45,406 nt of DNA from Thermoplasmata archaeon (GTDB lineage: Archaea; Thermoplasmatota; Thermoplasmata; GCA-020350865): assembly GCA_020351895.1 (NCBI GenBank), contig CP070672.1, positions 3,162,709-3,208,114 of the forward strand. Reading direction: 5' to 3'. Of this stretch, positions 17,572-27,100 are shown piece by piece. Numbering within the stretch: position 1 is the stretch's first letter; every line of letters begins with the position of its first letter. A program made the position numbers and the translations under genes. The notes beneath the pieces are model-generated. The model saw only the letters and a program-made list of their open reading frames with translations, searched no databases and was not told where the DNA came from.

Positions 17572-18276
17572 TCATTCATTCTTAGTTTTTGAGGTTAATC
17601 CGAATGAACTCGTGATTATAGAAAGGGGTATTTCATCCTGGCTTGTGATCTTCTTGAACTTGAATTCACCTGATATGTTCTGCTCAGTGAGATAGTTGGT
17701 TAACTTCAACTTGTCGTTTTTGTTGGGTCTTTCGCTTTTTGCATTTTTTCCAAGGCTTCCTATCTTTCCGTTTATGAAGATGTTTCCACCCAACATTAAA
17801 CATCCAACCTTCTTTTGAGCATCACCAGTGACTATTATATCACCATTGTAAAGTTGCATACCCAGGTCATCTGTTACGTCACCATCGATTATTATTGCTC
17901 CACCTTTCATCCCGGCTCCCACCTTTGAACCTGCATTTCCTTTTATTATAATCTCACCTCCCAGCAGGTTCGTTCCAGCACCATGGTCTACATTTCCGGA
18001 AACAACGATTCTCCCGGAAATCATGGCATCCCCAAGGAATCTGCCGGAGTTACCGTTGAGTAAAAGTGTTGTTCCGTTGTTTAGAGCCCCAAAAAAGTCA
18101 CCTGCTTCGCCTACTATGGTGATTTTTACATCGCTACTTAGGCCCACGGCTATGCTGTCCTGGCCTGTGAGCCCCTCAATTCTGGTGGATGCGCCCTTTT
18201 TTATTTGAGCTCTGATGGCCTTGTTGATGTCTTTTGTGGCATAGATGGTTTCTGCCATTTGCCCGTCCTCTGCCAT
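17572..18276 (-). CDS. GXGXG-domain protein (glutamate synthase domain 3 type)
   Basis: 234 residues forming the right-handed beta helix seen in the C-terminal domain of glutamate synthase and in GlxC/MgsB and FwdC. The repeat is visible as GDFFGALNNGTTLLLNGNSG, GRFLGDAMISGRIVVSGN, GAGTNLLGGEIIIKGNAG, KVGAGMKGGAIIIDGD and KVGCLMLGGNIFINGKIG. Two ATGs are possible: 18276 (MAEDGQMAET), with no ribosome site, and 18258, with GAGGA upstream. The shorter start is plausible. It is first in an operon with the FMN/Fe-S gene; together they resemble the core of a split glutamate synthase or a methylamine-glutamate ligase type enzyme. Confidence 0.75.
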   Translation of the reverse strand: MAEDGQMAETIYATKDINKAIRAQIKKGASTRIEGLTGQDSIAVGLSSDVKITIVGEAGDFFGALNNGTTLLLNGNSGRFLGDAMISGRIVVSGNVDHGAGTNLLGGEIIIKGNAGSKVGAGMKGGAIIIDGDVTDDLGMQLYNGDIIVTGDAQKKVGCLMLGGNIFINGKIGSLGKNAKSERPNKNDKLKLTNYLTEQNISGEFKFKKITSQDEIPLSIITSSFGLTSKTKNE

Positions 18277-18440
18277 CTGTATCTATTATTAGTGATTAAA
18301 AGTTTTGTGTGGTAAAAAAATCTTCTATCTGATGGGTGGCATCATTAACATCAAGATGAAGGATAATCCGCAAGAACAATGGCCTTTCACAATAAAAAAG
18401 TGTTTTCGGCTCATAATTGGGGAAATCAACGAAATACTCC

Positions 18441-18487
18441 CTGTTTTTGTTATCAATTTCGATTTTTTTGTCAAAAGCATTTAATCG
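18441..18487 (+). promoter_or_regulatory. Shared GTPase upstream block, copy 1
   Basis: This block aligns with 40181-40230 and 42133-42170: CTGTTTTTGTT, then ATCAA, then a GATTTT core, then AAAA, then TTTAAT. The terminal CATTTAATC is about 35 bases before the GTPase ATG at 18522 and may be the TATA box. The conserved bases upstream may bind a common regulator. Confidence 0.5.
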
Positions 18488-18521
18488 AACATTAACGAAT
18501 GAGCTAACCGGCGTTTAGTCA

Positions 18522-19352
18522 ATGGTCGGTTTAAAGGAATTCAAGAAGAAAATAATTCTTCTTGGCGATGGAGCAGTTGGCAAAACTAGTCTCGTTAGAA
18601 AATACGTTATTGATAAATTCGATGATGATTATTTGCTTACAGTGGGCTTTAAGATCACGGCAAAGGACCTACAAATCTCCATGAATAATAGGGTGCTTTA
18701 CCTTAAACTCCAAATCTGGGATATACTTGGTCAGAAGGGCTTTATGGAGCTGCATAAATCCAGCATTCCAGGTACAAAGGGGGTTCTCTTTGTCGCCGAT
18801 ATCACCAGGAAAGAGACATTGCTGAGCTTAGAGAGTTATTGGATACCCACAGTCCATAATATGGTTGGGAAGGTTCCTTTCATTATAATGGCCAATAAAT
18901 CAGATCTTTTGGATGATGCCGAATTTAGTGAAGAAGAACTAAAAGAGTTTGCATACAGATACGATGTGCCTTTTTATCTCACGAGTGCCAAAACAGGAAT
19001 TAACGTGGACAATGCATTTTATTCCCTGGGGAGAAGAATGATTGAGCCTGATGGCATCCCTCTTCCGAAATCCATGAAACATCAAATAATCGAGGGGGAA
19101 AAGAGCGAGATAGCGGTCCTAATCGATAAAATAATAGCAGATTTTTGCAGGGAATATGGTAGATCTGAGGATGCAATGCCTGTATTAAGAAGGCAATTCG
19201 AAATCGCCAAATTGGACCTAAGCAACCCAACAAAAGAGGCCATAAAAACCATGGTTTATCGATTGGCGGAGGTTGAGGCTGGTTTCAAGAAAAAGGAGAT
19301 TGCAGAGGCCAATCGCCTTAAAAGAATAAAATGGATCAATGAAGTTAAGTAG
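18522..19352 (+). CDS. Ras/Rab-like small GTPase (Gln at position 61 equivalent)
   Basis: 276 residues. G1 GDGAVGKTS at 15-23, G2 T40 (LLTVG), G3 WDILGQKGF with Gln71 in the Ras Gln61 position, G4 NKSD at 125-128, G5 TSAK at 154-157. After the G domain (about 165 residues) comes the clan's helical tail: IADFCREYGRSEDAMPVLRR ... FEIAKLDLSNPTKEA, ending ...KRIKWINEVK with no Cys. All nucleotide-binding residues are intact, so it should bind and hydrolyse GTP. There is no clear ribosome site and the transcript may have a very short leader. A close paralogue follows 112 bases downstream, and then a receptor with a longin-like tail. Confidence 0.92.
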   Translation: MVGLKEFKKKIILLGDGAVGKTSLVRKYVIDKFDDDYLLTVGFKITAKDLQISMNNRVLYLKLQIWDILGQKGFMELHKSSIPGTKGVLFVADITRKETLLSLESYWIPTVHNMVGKVPFIIMANKSDLLDDAEFSEEELKEFAYRYDVPFYLTSAKTGINVDNAFYSLGRRMIEPDGIPLPKSMKHQIIEGEKSEIAVLIDKIIADFCREYGRSEDAMPVLRRQFEIAKLDLSNPTKEAIKTMVYRLAEVEAGFKKKEIAEANRLKRIKWINEVK

Positions 19353-19464
19353 TGCCAAATAAAAAACGAAAAAACCGTCCATATCGGTTGTAAAACGCCA
19401 TCAGCCATAAATACTGGGTTAAATAACCGTCTAGACTAAGCGGTAATAAACCGGTGGTTTACAG

Positions 19465-20295
19465 ATGCCCGATTTAAAAGAATTGCAGAAGAAAATACTG
19501 CTTATAGGCGATGCAGCAGTTGGAAAAACAAGCCTTGTTAAAAGGTATGTGGTCAATAAGTTCGATGACAAATATATAGTGACCATTGGCTCAAAGGTCA
19601 CTGCCAAAGCCATTCATTTCGAAAATGAGGGGGAAACGGTCCATATGAAGCTTCAGATTTGGGACATTCTTGGACAGAAAGGCTATAAGAAATTGCTTAA
19701 TTCCAGCTTTCGAGGCACGGCAGGGGTTTTTCTTGTTGCAGATATCACGAGAAGGGAAACATTAGACAGCTTGGAAAACTACTGGCTCCCGAACTTACTG
19801 AATATTGTTGGCAATATCCCATTTATTATATTAGCTAACAAATCGGATCTCATAAATCAGGCAGAATTTAACGAACAAGACCTGCGGCATTTTGCTGATA
19901 AATACGATGCTCCGTACTATCTTACAAGTGCTAAAAGTGGTGAGAATGTGGACAGGGCCTTTCTTATCCTGGGAAAAAGGATGCTTAGGCCCGTGGCATT
20001 TGGTCCTTTACCATCGTCTAAGGTATTGATGCCTGAAGAAATATACAACAATATTACCGAGCTCATAGACAAAATCATAGACGATTTCTGTAACGAGTTC
20101 AACAGGCCAGTGGATGCAATGCATATTTTAAGAAAACAATTCGAGATTGCAGGATTGGATCTTAACAACCCAACAGAAGAGACGTTAAAATCGGCTGTTG
20201 AAAGGCTGGCAATCGTCGAGACAGGTTTCAAAGATCGAGAGATTGCAGAAGCGAACCTAAAAAAAAGGCTAAAATGGATAAAAGAAAGCACCTAG
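19465..20295 (+). CDS. Ras/Rab-like small GTPase (Gln at position 61 equivalent)
   Basis: 276 residues, the nearest relative of the upstream copy in layout. G1 GDAAVGKTS at 15-23, G2 T40 (IVTIG), G3 WDILGQKGY with Gln71, G4 NKSD at 125-128, G5 TSAK at 154-157. The tail has IDDFCNEFNRPVDAMHILRK, FEIAGLDLNNPTEE and KKRLKWIKEST. GGTGG at about 19453 precedes the ATG. The receptor gene at 20365 starts 69 bases after its stop, so co-transcription with a membrane longin protein is likely. This is the most direct GTPase-receptor pairing in the window. Confidence 0.92.
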   Translation: MPDLKELQKKILLIGDAAVGKTSLVKRYVVNKFDDKYIVTIGSKVTAKAIHFENEGETVHMKLQIWDILGQKGYKKLLNSSFRGTAGVFLVADITRRETLDSLENYWLPNLLNIVGNIPFIILANKSDLINQAEFNEQDLRHFADKYDAPYYLTSAKSGENVDRAFLILGKRMLRPVAFGPLPSSKVLMPEEIYNNITELIDKIIDDFCNEFNRPVDAMHILRKQFEIAGLDLNNPTEETLKSAVERLAIVETGFKDREIAEANLKKRLKWIKEST

Positions 20296-20364
20296 AACAG
20301 CATGATCTAAAGGGAAGTAAATGCAGATTTATTACCAAAAATATTCGAGGAGAACATATGAATT

Positions 20365-23300
20365 ATGATAAGACTTTCTTATAAAGCCGTGACCGCGAGC
20401 ATTATTAAATTGGTGTTATTCTTGGACAATCCCCATAGGAATAATAGAATATGTTTCAAGTATGGATTGGGAGCTTATCGTGGCAGTAAGCTATTTTGTG
20501 TATTGTTTATTACGTCAATATTCATTTTATTTATCAATATTCCTTCATTTTTTCCCAATGTAAACGCAGATTCAGGGCCCAATGGCCCTGAAATAAGTAA
20601 TGTGTTCTGTCAACCAGATCCCCAAGAAATTGGTTGTTATGTGAACATCACCTGTGAGGTGGATGATCCTGTGGGTGTGTTTGGTGTTTGGGTGAATATC
20701 TCGCTTCCAGGAGGAGGATATACAAATGTTTCAATGTTAAATGGTAATGGCAGTAAATGGTATCACAATGATTCCTATTCAGTCTTGGGTATCTATAACA
20801 ATATCATCTGGGCGAGAAATACGAATAATACATGGAATAGCTCTTCTGGATATTCTTATACGATACAGATCTCCAGACCGCAACTTACAGAGCCAAGTGT
20901 TTTTCCAATGACAGGTTACATCAATACATGGTTTAATTTTTCAGTAAATTATTCCCATCCCTTCAATTTGCCTCCTGATAAAATGACTTTGAATCTCACA
21001 GGACCTTCTGAAGGAACTTTTAACCTTATAGATACTGATCTCTCAGATACAGATTATACCGACGGAAAGCGATATTTTTACAATGCTTCGGGTCTGATTT
21101 TGGGGACATACTGCCTTTATTTTGCAGCAAATGACTCAACAGGATCTTGGGCCCAAGATACAAATGTAATATATGGCCCAGAAATCATTCCAAAACCGGC
21201 TTTTCTATCGGTTATTAACGGTTTTGTGGAGGAGAATGAAGCCACATCTCTAATAGCCATGCTCGCTGATAATGATGGATATCCAATTGCCAACGAGCTG
21301 GTGAGATTCTTCTTGGATAAAAACAAGAACGGAATCTACGAAGGTAGTGAGTTCTTAGGTGTGGGGACGACATTGGCAAGTGGTGTTGCAACCAGAACAT
21401 ATTCTGCCGATATAGAGCCTGGTATTTATGGCGTTTGGGCTAAGTATATCGGATCTTTGAATTACAATGTAAGTGAGATTGAGGGGCAACTGTCAGTGCA
21501 GAATTTTGATAATAATCCCCCCACGATTCTTAGAGCAGTTCCCAATCAAATAAAACCTGAAGACAGTCCACCTTGGACACTTGATCTCTCTTCTTATGAG
21601 GCAGATTTCGAGGATTCCAATGAAGACCTAAAATGGTTTTTAACTGGGGTAGACACCAATCTTTATTCTGTAACTGGTGAAAACAGCAGTGATGATATAC
21701 TTACATTTATACCCATGAAAAATGCATTTGGCTCAGATGTGGTGAATCTTTGGCTTGGGGACAGAAGCGGTTATCGAGTTTCCCAACCCCTTTGGATTAA
21801 TATAACTCCATCAAATGATCCACCTTTCTTCTATCCCCGACCTCCTGATCTACAGATATGTTACGATGATCCATTTTCCTGGAACTACACCTTCTATACC
21901 CATGATGTTGAGACACAAGTAAATAACCTAACACTTACAACATCCGAACCAACAGTGGATTTGGGCCAAGGCTATGCAGAAGTTCAGGGTTTAAAAGTGA
22001 TATTCTCCTACCCACAAAGCAGGGAAGGGAAGAGCATTTTGGTCACCCTAACTTTATCGGATGGAGCCGATGTTGCTCAAACTGTGATTTTGGTAAACAT
22101 AACCTCAAATCAGGTACCTGATCTCATTAAAAAGATACCAGATTTTGTACTTGAGGAGAATTTTATGCTTAATAAAGTAATTGACTTGGATGAACACTTT
22201 TCTGATGAAGATCATAATGATTTAGTTTTTTCATCGGATTCCTCCCAAATAATCGTGAATATTGGCGAGGATAATAATGTGGATATAGCATCAAAAGGGA
22301 AATGGGTAGGAATCGAGTTTGTAACTTTCAGGGCAACAAATCCATTGGGCGCCATCATGGAGGATACCATCAGAGTGACTGTACTTTCGACAAATGATCC
22401 CCCGCAAATAGATGGTGTCCCTGATATTGTTGTTCATTACGATTATTCATACGGATTTGACTTTTCACCATACATATCAGATCCGGATAACAACACCTCC
22501 GAACTGTCCATCTGGACATCGGAGTCCACAGACAAAATATGGCTTAACACCCACAACCATCTTGGCATAATCGTGAACTACCCCAAATCCATGAACGGTA
22601 CGACTCTACCAGTGACAATCTATGTTTCTGATGGTATATATACGGCATCCTTTATGTTTCAAATTAAAGTGTCAGATGGATTTCCTCCCGAGTTAATTAA
22701 AAGAATTCCCGATGTTTATTTCGATGAGGATACATCCCTTGCGAACGAATTTACCTTAAATGACTATTTCCTAGATTCCGATAGTGCGGTCCTTAACTTC
22801 TTCTGCTACAGTGAACTCATTAATGTAACAATCAATGAAGATTCAACTGTAGATTTCTCAGCCCCTGAGAACTGGTATGGATCTGAGCATATCACATTCA
22901 GGGTACAAGATGACATAGGAGCGATTTCTGAAGCTAGGATTCAAGTTGTTGTGGTACCTGTAAATGATCCTCCGACTATAGGAAGCATACCAAGGCTGAA
23001 TATCAAGGGTATGGAGCAATGGAAAATGGACCTTTCTCTGTATATCGACGATATCGATAATGACCTATCCGAGCTTAATATCACTTTTAGAAGTGAAGAT
23101 GACCAGGAGTACGTAACCTTGGTTGGGAATATTCTCGTAATCCAAAACCCAGAGGAAGTTCGCGATGATATTATAACAGTTGTAGTTAGCGACGGTGAGC
23201 TTGAAACTGAAAGGAGTTTTACGGTAAGCAATATAGGTCCTACACCAGCTGCACCTAGTATATGGGAGATTGCCCCTTGGCTCCTTTTATTCCTTTTTGC

Positions 23301-23928
23301 TACTGTGGGTGGTGCATTCACACTTCAAAGGAAGAAGAGCCGCTTCTGGATCTATGAGGCGTTTTTGATCCATGAAAAGAACATGCCCATTGCTCATGCA
23401 TCCCATGAGAAGATATCGGAATTGGAGGAAGTTGTATCTGCCGGCATGTTCAATACAGTTCAGCAGTTCATTCAAGATGCTTTCTCAGGTAAAACTGATG
23501 ACGATGTTTGGGAGCTTGATGAGATGGCATTTGGTGATAACAAGATCCTCATTGAGAGATCGCAGAATCTCTATTTAGCCGTAATATTTGGGGGAAATGG
23601 TGAAGCCCTTCGCAACCGCATAAAGAAACTACTTTCGGATATCGATGATGAATTTGGTGATGTGCTTGATGATTGGGAGGGTGATGTCAGCCAACTAATG
23701 GGTGTAGAAACAATGATAGCTGGTTTAATTACCGAGAAACTCAAACAATCAAAATCGGAACCCCCAGAGGAATATTTTGAAGATAAATCGGTAGAACAGG
23801 ATGATGGGATGGATGAAAATGAGTGCCCAGTCTGTGGAGCAAATTTCGTTTTTGGTGATACTAATTGTTCTGGGTGCGGGGTAGAGTTTGCAAAGATTGA
23901 GAACCTTTCATTCCTTTCATCCAAATAA
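20365..23928 (+). CDS. Cadherin/Ig-like single-pass receptor with cytoplasmic longin/roadblock-like domain and zinc ribbon
   Basis: 1187 residues. An N-terminal hydrophobic stretch (about 44-62, LFCVLFITSIFILFINI) ending near NVNADSG acts as signal or anchor. The ectodomain (about 67-960) has Ig-like modules and tandem cadherin-like repeats with NDPP linkers and DLSSYEADFEDSN-type acidic loops. The second membrane helix is APWLLLFLFATVGGAF (970-985). The cytoplasmic part (about 993-1127: WIYEAFLIHEKNMPIAHAS ... ILIERSQNLYLAVIFGG ... LDDWEGD) matches the insert in the ATPase at 97 and the tail of the protein at 36722. It ends with a zinc ribbon (C1154, C1157, C1168, C1171). GAGGAG at 20347 favours the ATG at 20365; an ATG at 20358 opens only a short frame. 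The longin-like domain may dock the adjacent GTPases (inference). Confidence 0.85.
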   Translation: MIRLSYKAVTASIIKLVLFLDNPHRNNRICFKYGLGAYRGSKLFCVLFITSIFILFINIPSFFPNVNADSGPNGPEISNVFCQPDPQEIGCYVNITCEVDDPVGVFGVWVNISLPGGGYTNVSMLNGNGSKWYHNDSYSVLGIYNNIIWARNTNNTWNSSSGYSYTIQISRPQLTEPSVFPMTGYINTWFNFSVNYSHPFNLPPDKMTLNLTGPSEGTFNLIDTDLSDTDYTDGKRYFYNASGLILGTYCLYFAANDSTGSWAQDTNVIYGPEIIPKPAFLSVINGFVEENEATSLIAMLADNDGYPIANELVRFFLDKNKNGIYEGSEFLGVGTTLASGVATRTYSADIEPGIYGVWAKYIGSLNYNVSEIEGQLSVQNFDNNPPTILRAVPNQIKPEDSPPWTLDLSSYEADFEDSNEDLKWFLTGVDTNLYSVTGENSSDDILTFIPMKNAFGSDVVNLWLGDRSGYRVSQPLWINITPSNDPPFFYPRPPDLQICYDDPFSWNYTFYTHDVETQVNNLTLTTSEPTVDLGQGYAEVQGLKVIFSYPQSREGKSILVTLTLSDGADVAQTVILVNITSNQVPDLIKKIPDFVLEENFMLNKVIDLDEHFSDEDHNDLVFSSDSSQIIVNIGEDNNVDIASKGKWVGIEFVTFRATNPLGAIMEDTIRVTVLSTNDPPQIDGVPDIVVHYDYSYGFDFSPYISDPDNNTSELSIWTSESTDKIWLNTHNHLGIIVNYPKSMNGTTLPVTIYVSDGIYTASFMFQIKVSDGFPPELIKRIPDVYFDEDTSLANEFTLNDYFLDSDSAVLNFFCYSELINVTINEDSTVDFSAPENWYGSEHITFRVQDDIGAISEARIQVVVVPVNDPPTIGSIPRLNIKGMEQWKMDLSLYIDDIDNDLSELNITFRSEDDQEYVTLVGNILVIQNPEEVRDDIITVVVSDGELETERSFTVSNIGPTPAAPSIWEIAPWLLLFLFATVGGAFTLQRKKSRFWIYEAFLIHEKNMPIAHASHEKISELEEVVSAGMFNTVQQFIQDAFSGKTDDDVWELDEMAFGDNKILIERSQNLYLAVIFGGNGEALRNRIKKLLSDIDDEFGDVLDDWEGDVSQLMGVETMIAGLITEKLKQSKSEPPEEYFEDKSVEQDDGMDENECPVCGANFVFGDTNCSGCGVEFAKIENLSFLSSK

Positions 23929-24001
23929 TCAGATGGCTCAATTGTTCAGATTGGTTAAATATTATCCAATGATAATAATAAATGATAACTTATAACGAAT
24001 T

Positions 24002-24010
24002 CTTATATAG
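24002..24010 (+). promoter_or_regulatory. TATA-box candidate for the giant propeller gene
   Basis: CTTATATAG lies about 117 bases before the ATG at 24127, in the 198-base gap after the receptor gene. It suggests a separate promoter with a leader of about 90 bases. Confidence 0.35.
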
Positions 24011-24126
24011 GGTAAGTAGGGATATTTTTATTTTAGACCGGATGGGGTATCAGCCGACTGTTTACCATCTTTGTAATGATAATCTTACTCTCAAGAGGAA
24101 TGGGAACAGGAACATGGTAGGAACAC

Positions 24127-27100
24127 ATGACGTTTAAAAGAAATAAATCTAAGGGAGCGAACGAATCAAAAGTATCAGAAGTTCGTTTATCAGATGACAA
24201 ATACCACCCTCACGGCAGCCTAGGTTTAATAAGAGGTGGACCCGAGAGTGATATCAGCATAGCTGATGGAAATGATTTAATTATTGGTAATGATCCAACC
24301 TCTGGTGGCCCCAAATTAAAAGGAAGGGGATTGGTGAATGGTAATGGTTTAACCAATGGTAGTGGCTTTACAAATGGCAATGGCTTTTTTAGAGGAAAGG
24401 GATTAGTCAATGGTAATGGTTTAACCAATGGTAACAGGGTCTTTCGTGTGAGGGGATTGGTAAATGGCAACGGATTGACCAATGGTAATGGATTGGTAAA
24501 CGGTAACGGTCTGACCAACGGTAACAGGGTATTTAGAGTGAGGGGATTAGTCAATGGTAATGGATTGACCAATGGTAATGGATTGGTTAATGGAAACGGA
24601 TTAACCAATGGCAATGCATTTCAAAAGAACCTCCACCTGAAAAATTCCAAGAGAAAGATAATGGTCATCAGGGCAATTATGTTGATAATTTTTTTGACAA
24701 CTCCATATTGGCTCACTAATTTACCCTTGCATTCCAATGAAAGAAATGGAATATTCATAGATGGAAATACAAGCGACTGGAAAGATGTTACGAGTTATGA
24801 GGATTCCCATGATGACCAAAACCCAGAACCCGATGTTAATATCGTGAATTACCGTCTATTTTTTGAAAAAGAGATGGAGAGGGGTTGGGAGGCAAAGATT
24901 TCGTTTTACGTGGAAGTAGAAGGTTATTTATTCGGCAATCCCAAGGCTGAGGAAGCAGGGGATCTAACCTCCTATGCAGTGCATATTTTCGTAGATTCCG
25001 ATCGTGATCCAAAGACAGGGTACGAAGTAAAGGGTTTAGGTGCGGATTTGGTGGTGGAGATAGAGGGTCATGATGGAGTTATATATACTTCCATGCTTAT
25101 GGAATTTGACGATTCTACGGATAATAATAATTGGAATGGATACATGTACCGAGATACTGTTTCATCGGCAGTAAATAAACATGCCCTTGAGGCTCAGATC
25201 TTATTAGATCCAATGTCAGTTGATAAGGTGGATGTGCTTTTCCAGGTCATGGATTCTAAGTGTAACGAGGATTTTTCTGACACTATAATCAGCAATGAGG
25301 AAGGAAGACTCATAGTCACTCAACAAAATATTGCACCTGAGGTTCTAGATAATGGTGTAAAGGATGTGAAGTTCTTGAGGCTGAATTTGGAAGCGCAAGA
25401 TGTGGATATAGAGATAGAATCCATCAACTTAACGCTTATGGGAACCGCACAAATGTCTGATATAGATGATATCAGCCTGTTTATCGATAATAGGAGCCAT
25501 AATATAGATGAAAATGTCAGTATAGCAACAGCTGATTTTTCTGAAGAAAAGATTGAAGTTATACTGGATAAATCTATTTTATTAAGGAATGAGAGTACAA
25601 CCACTATGTTCGTTACAGTAAGCATATCTCATAGCGCGGTGAAACACAGAGCATTTGGTTTATCAATTGCCTCAAGGAAAGATTTAGTCCTTAAATCAGG
25701 AACTGTAACCCTGCATTCTGACCTTAAACTGGTATATATTGGAGCAATACCGAACGAAGTGATGATAGATGGAGCATTCAGCGATTGGAGAAGTGTGGAT
25801 ACCATCAAGGATTTTGATGATTCACAGATTAAAAATGAGAATGTGGATGTAGACGAATACAAGGTTACAGGTGATTTTCAAGAACTATCCTTCTATTTTA
25901 AAGTCAGAGGCAACATGATGGGAGGTACATCCATTCCCATAGTTCCGAATTACTATGAATACACAGATATTCCAGTGGCAAATCCTGAAAAAGATGATAA
26001 AGAGAATGATACTACAGAGATTCTACCCTTCGATAAGGAATCGGTTCCAGAGGGATTGTTTGGGGAGGATTCGTTCTATATATTCATTGATTCTGATCAG
26101 AACCGAAGCACAGGTTATCGCCCTGATTGGCTTCCTCTTGGCGCAGAACATTTGATTGAAATATCAGGTAAGAACGGAATCATATTGGGAACCGCCAGTT
26201 GGACCTTTAATGACGTTCTCGTAGAAGATATTTCTTCAAGTATATCTCTTGAGCGAGAAGTTGTCCCTGAAAATCGTGTAGAATCCTTTTGGGAAGTCAG
26301 TTGGAGGCGAAATAATATAGATATAAAAGCACAAACAGATTCTGACCAGCTCGAAGCCAAAATACTTGGCGGATTATGGGGTAGAGGAAGCGGAGTGGGT
26401 GTTTTCTTTATCGCAACAAATTGGAACAACCGCGATATAGACTCTGAGATTTTATTGGTATCAAGAGCTTCTATTGGAACAAGAACTGGCGGAGAAAGCC
26501 TTACCGAGCTTATCAATGGTATTGGAGTGGGTGAAGAAGATGGATTCGGGTGGAATGTTTCCTATGCTGGTGATGTGAACGATGATGGGTATCCCGATAT
26601 TATCGTGGGGGCACCATTTCATGATCATCTTGATTGGTGGGACACTGATTGGGGATTTCGCAATAAATTAACGTTCGATAATAGCGACCAATCCGAAGAG
26701 CTGGTGAGCTTCCCAATCTTGGTCAATTTAAGTGCATCGAATATCAACTATTCAAAACTTAAATCCGATGGAAATGATTTGCGTTTTATAGATGCCAATG
26801 GAGATACCGAACTAACGTTTCATATTGAAGATTGGAATGTTTCGGGATACAGTTATATCTGGGTAAATGTGACGAACATAGATGCTGCTTCATCCTTAGA
26901 TCACATCTGGATGTATTACAATAACTCAGGAGCATCTGATGCTCAAGATTCCAGTGGAACTTACAATGCGAATTATGTAGGTGTTTGGCATCTGAATGAA
27001 ACCTCAGGAACGCATTATGATGCAACATCAAATGACAACGATGGAGCACCCTATGGAGGTTTGTCACAAGACAGAACTGGCTGGGTGGATGGAGCAGATG

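Noticed and set aside
24210..24614. Minus-strand open frame of 134 codons (PLVNPLPLTNPL repeats)
   Set aside because: It is the antisense shadow of the Gly-Asn repeats; periodic sequence keeps several frames open.
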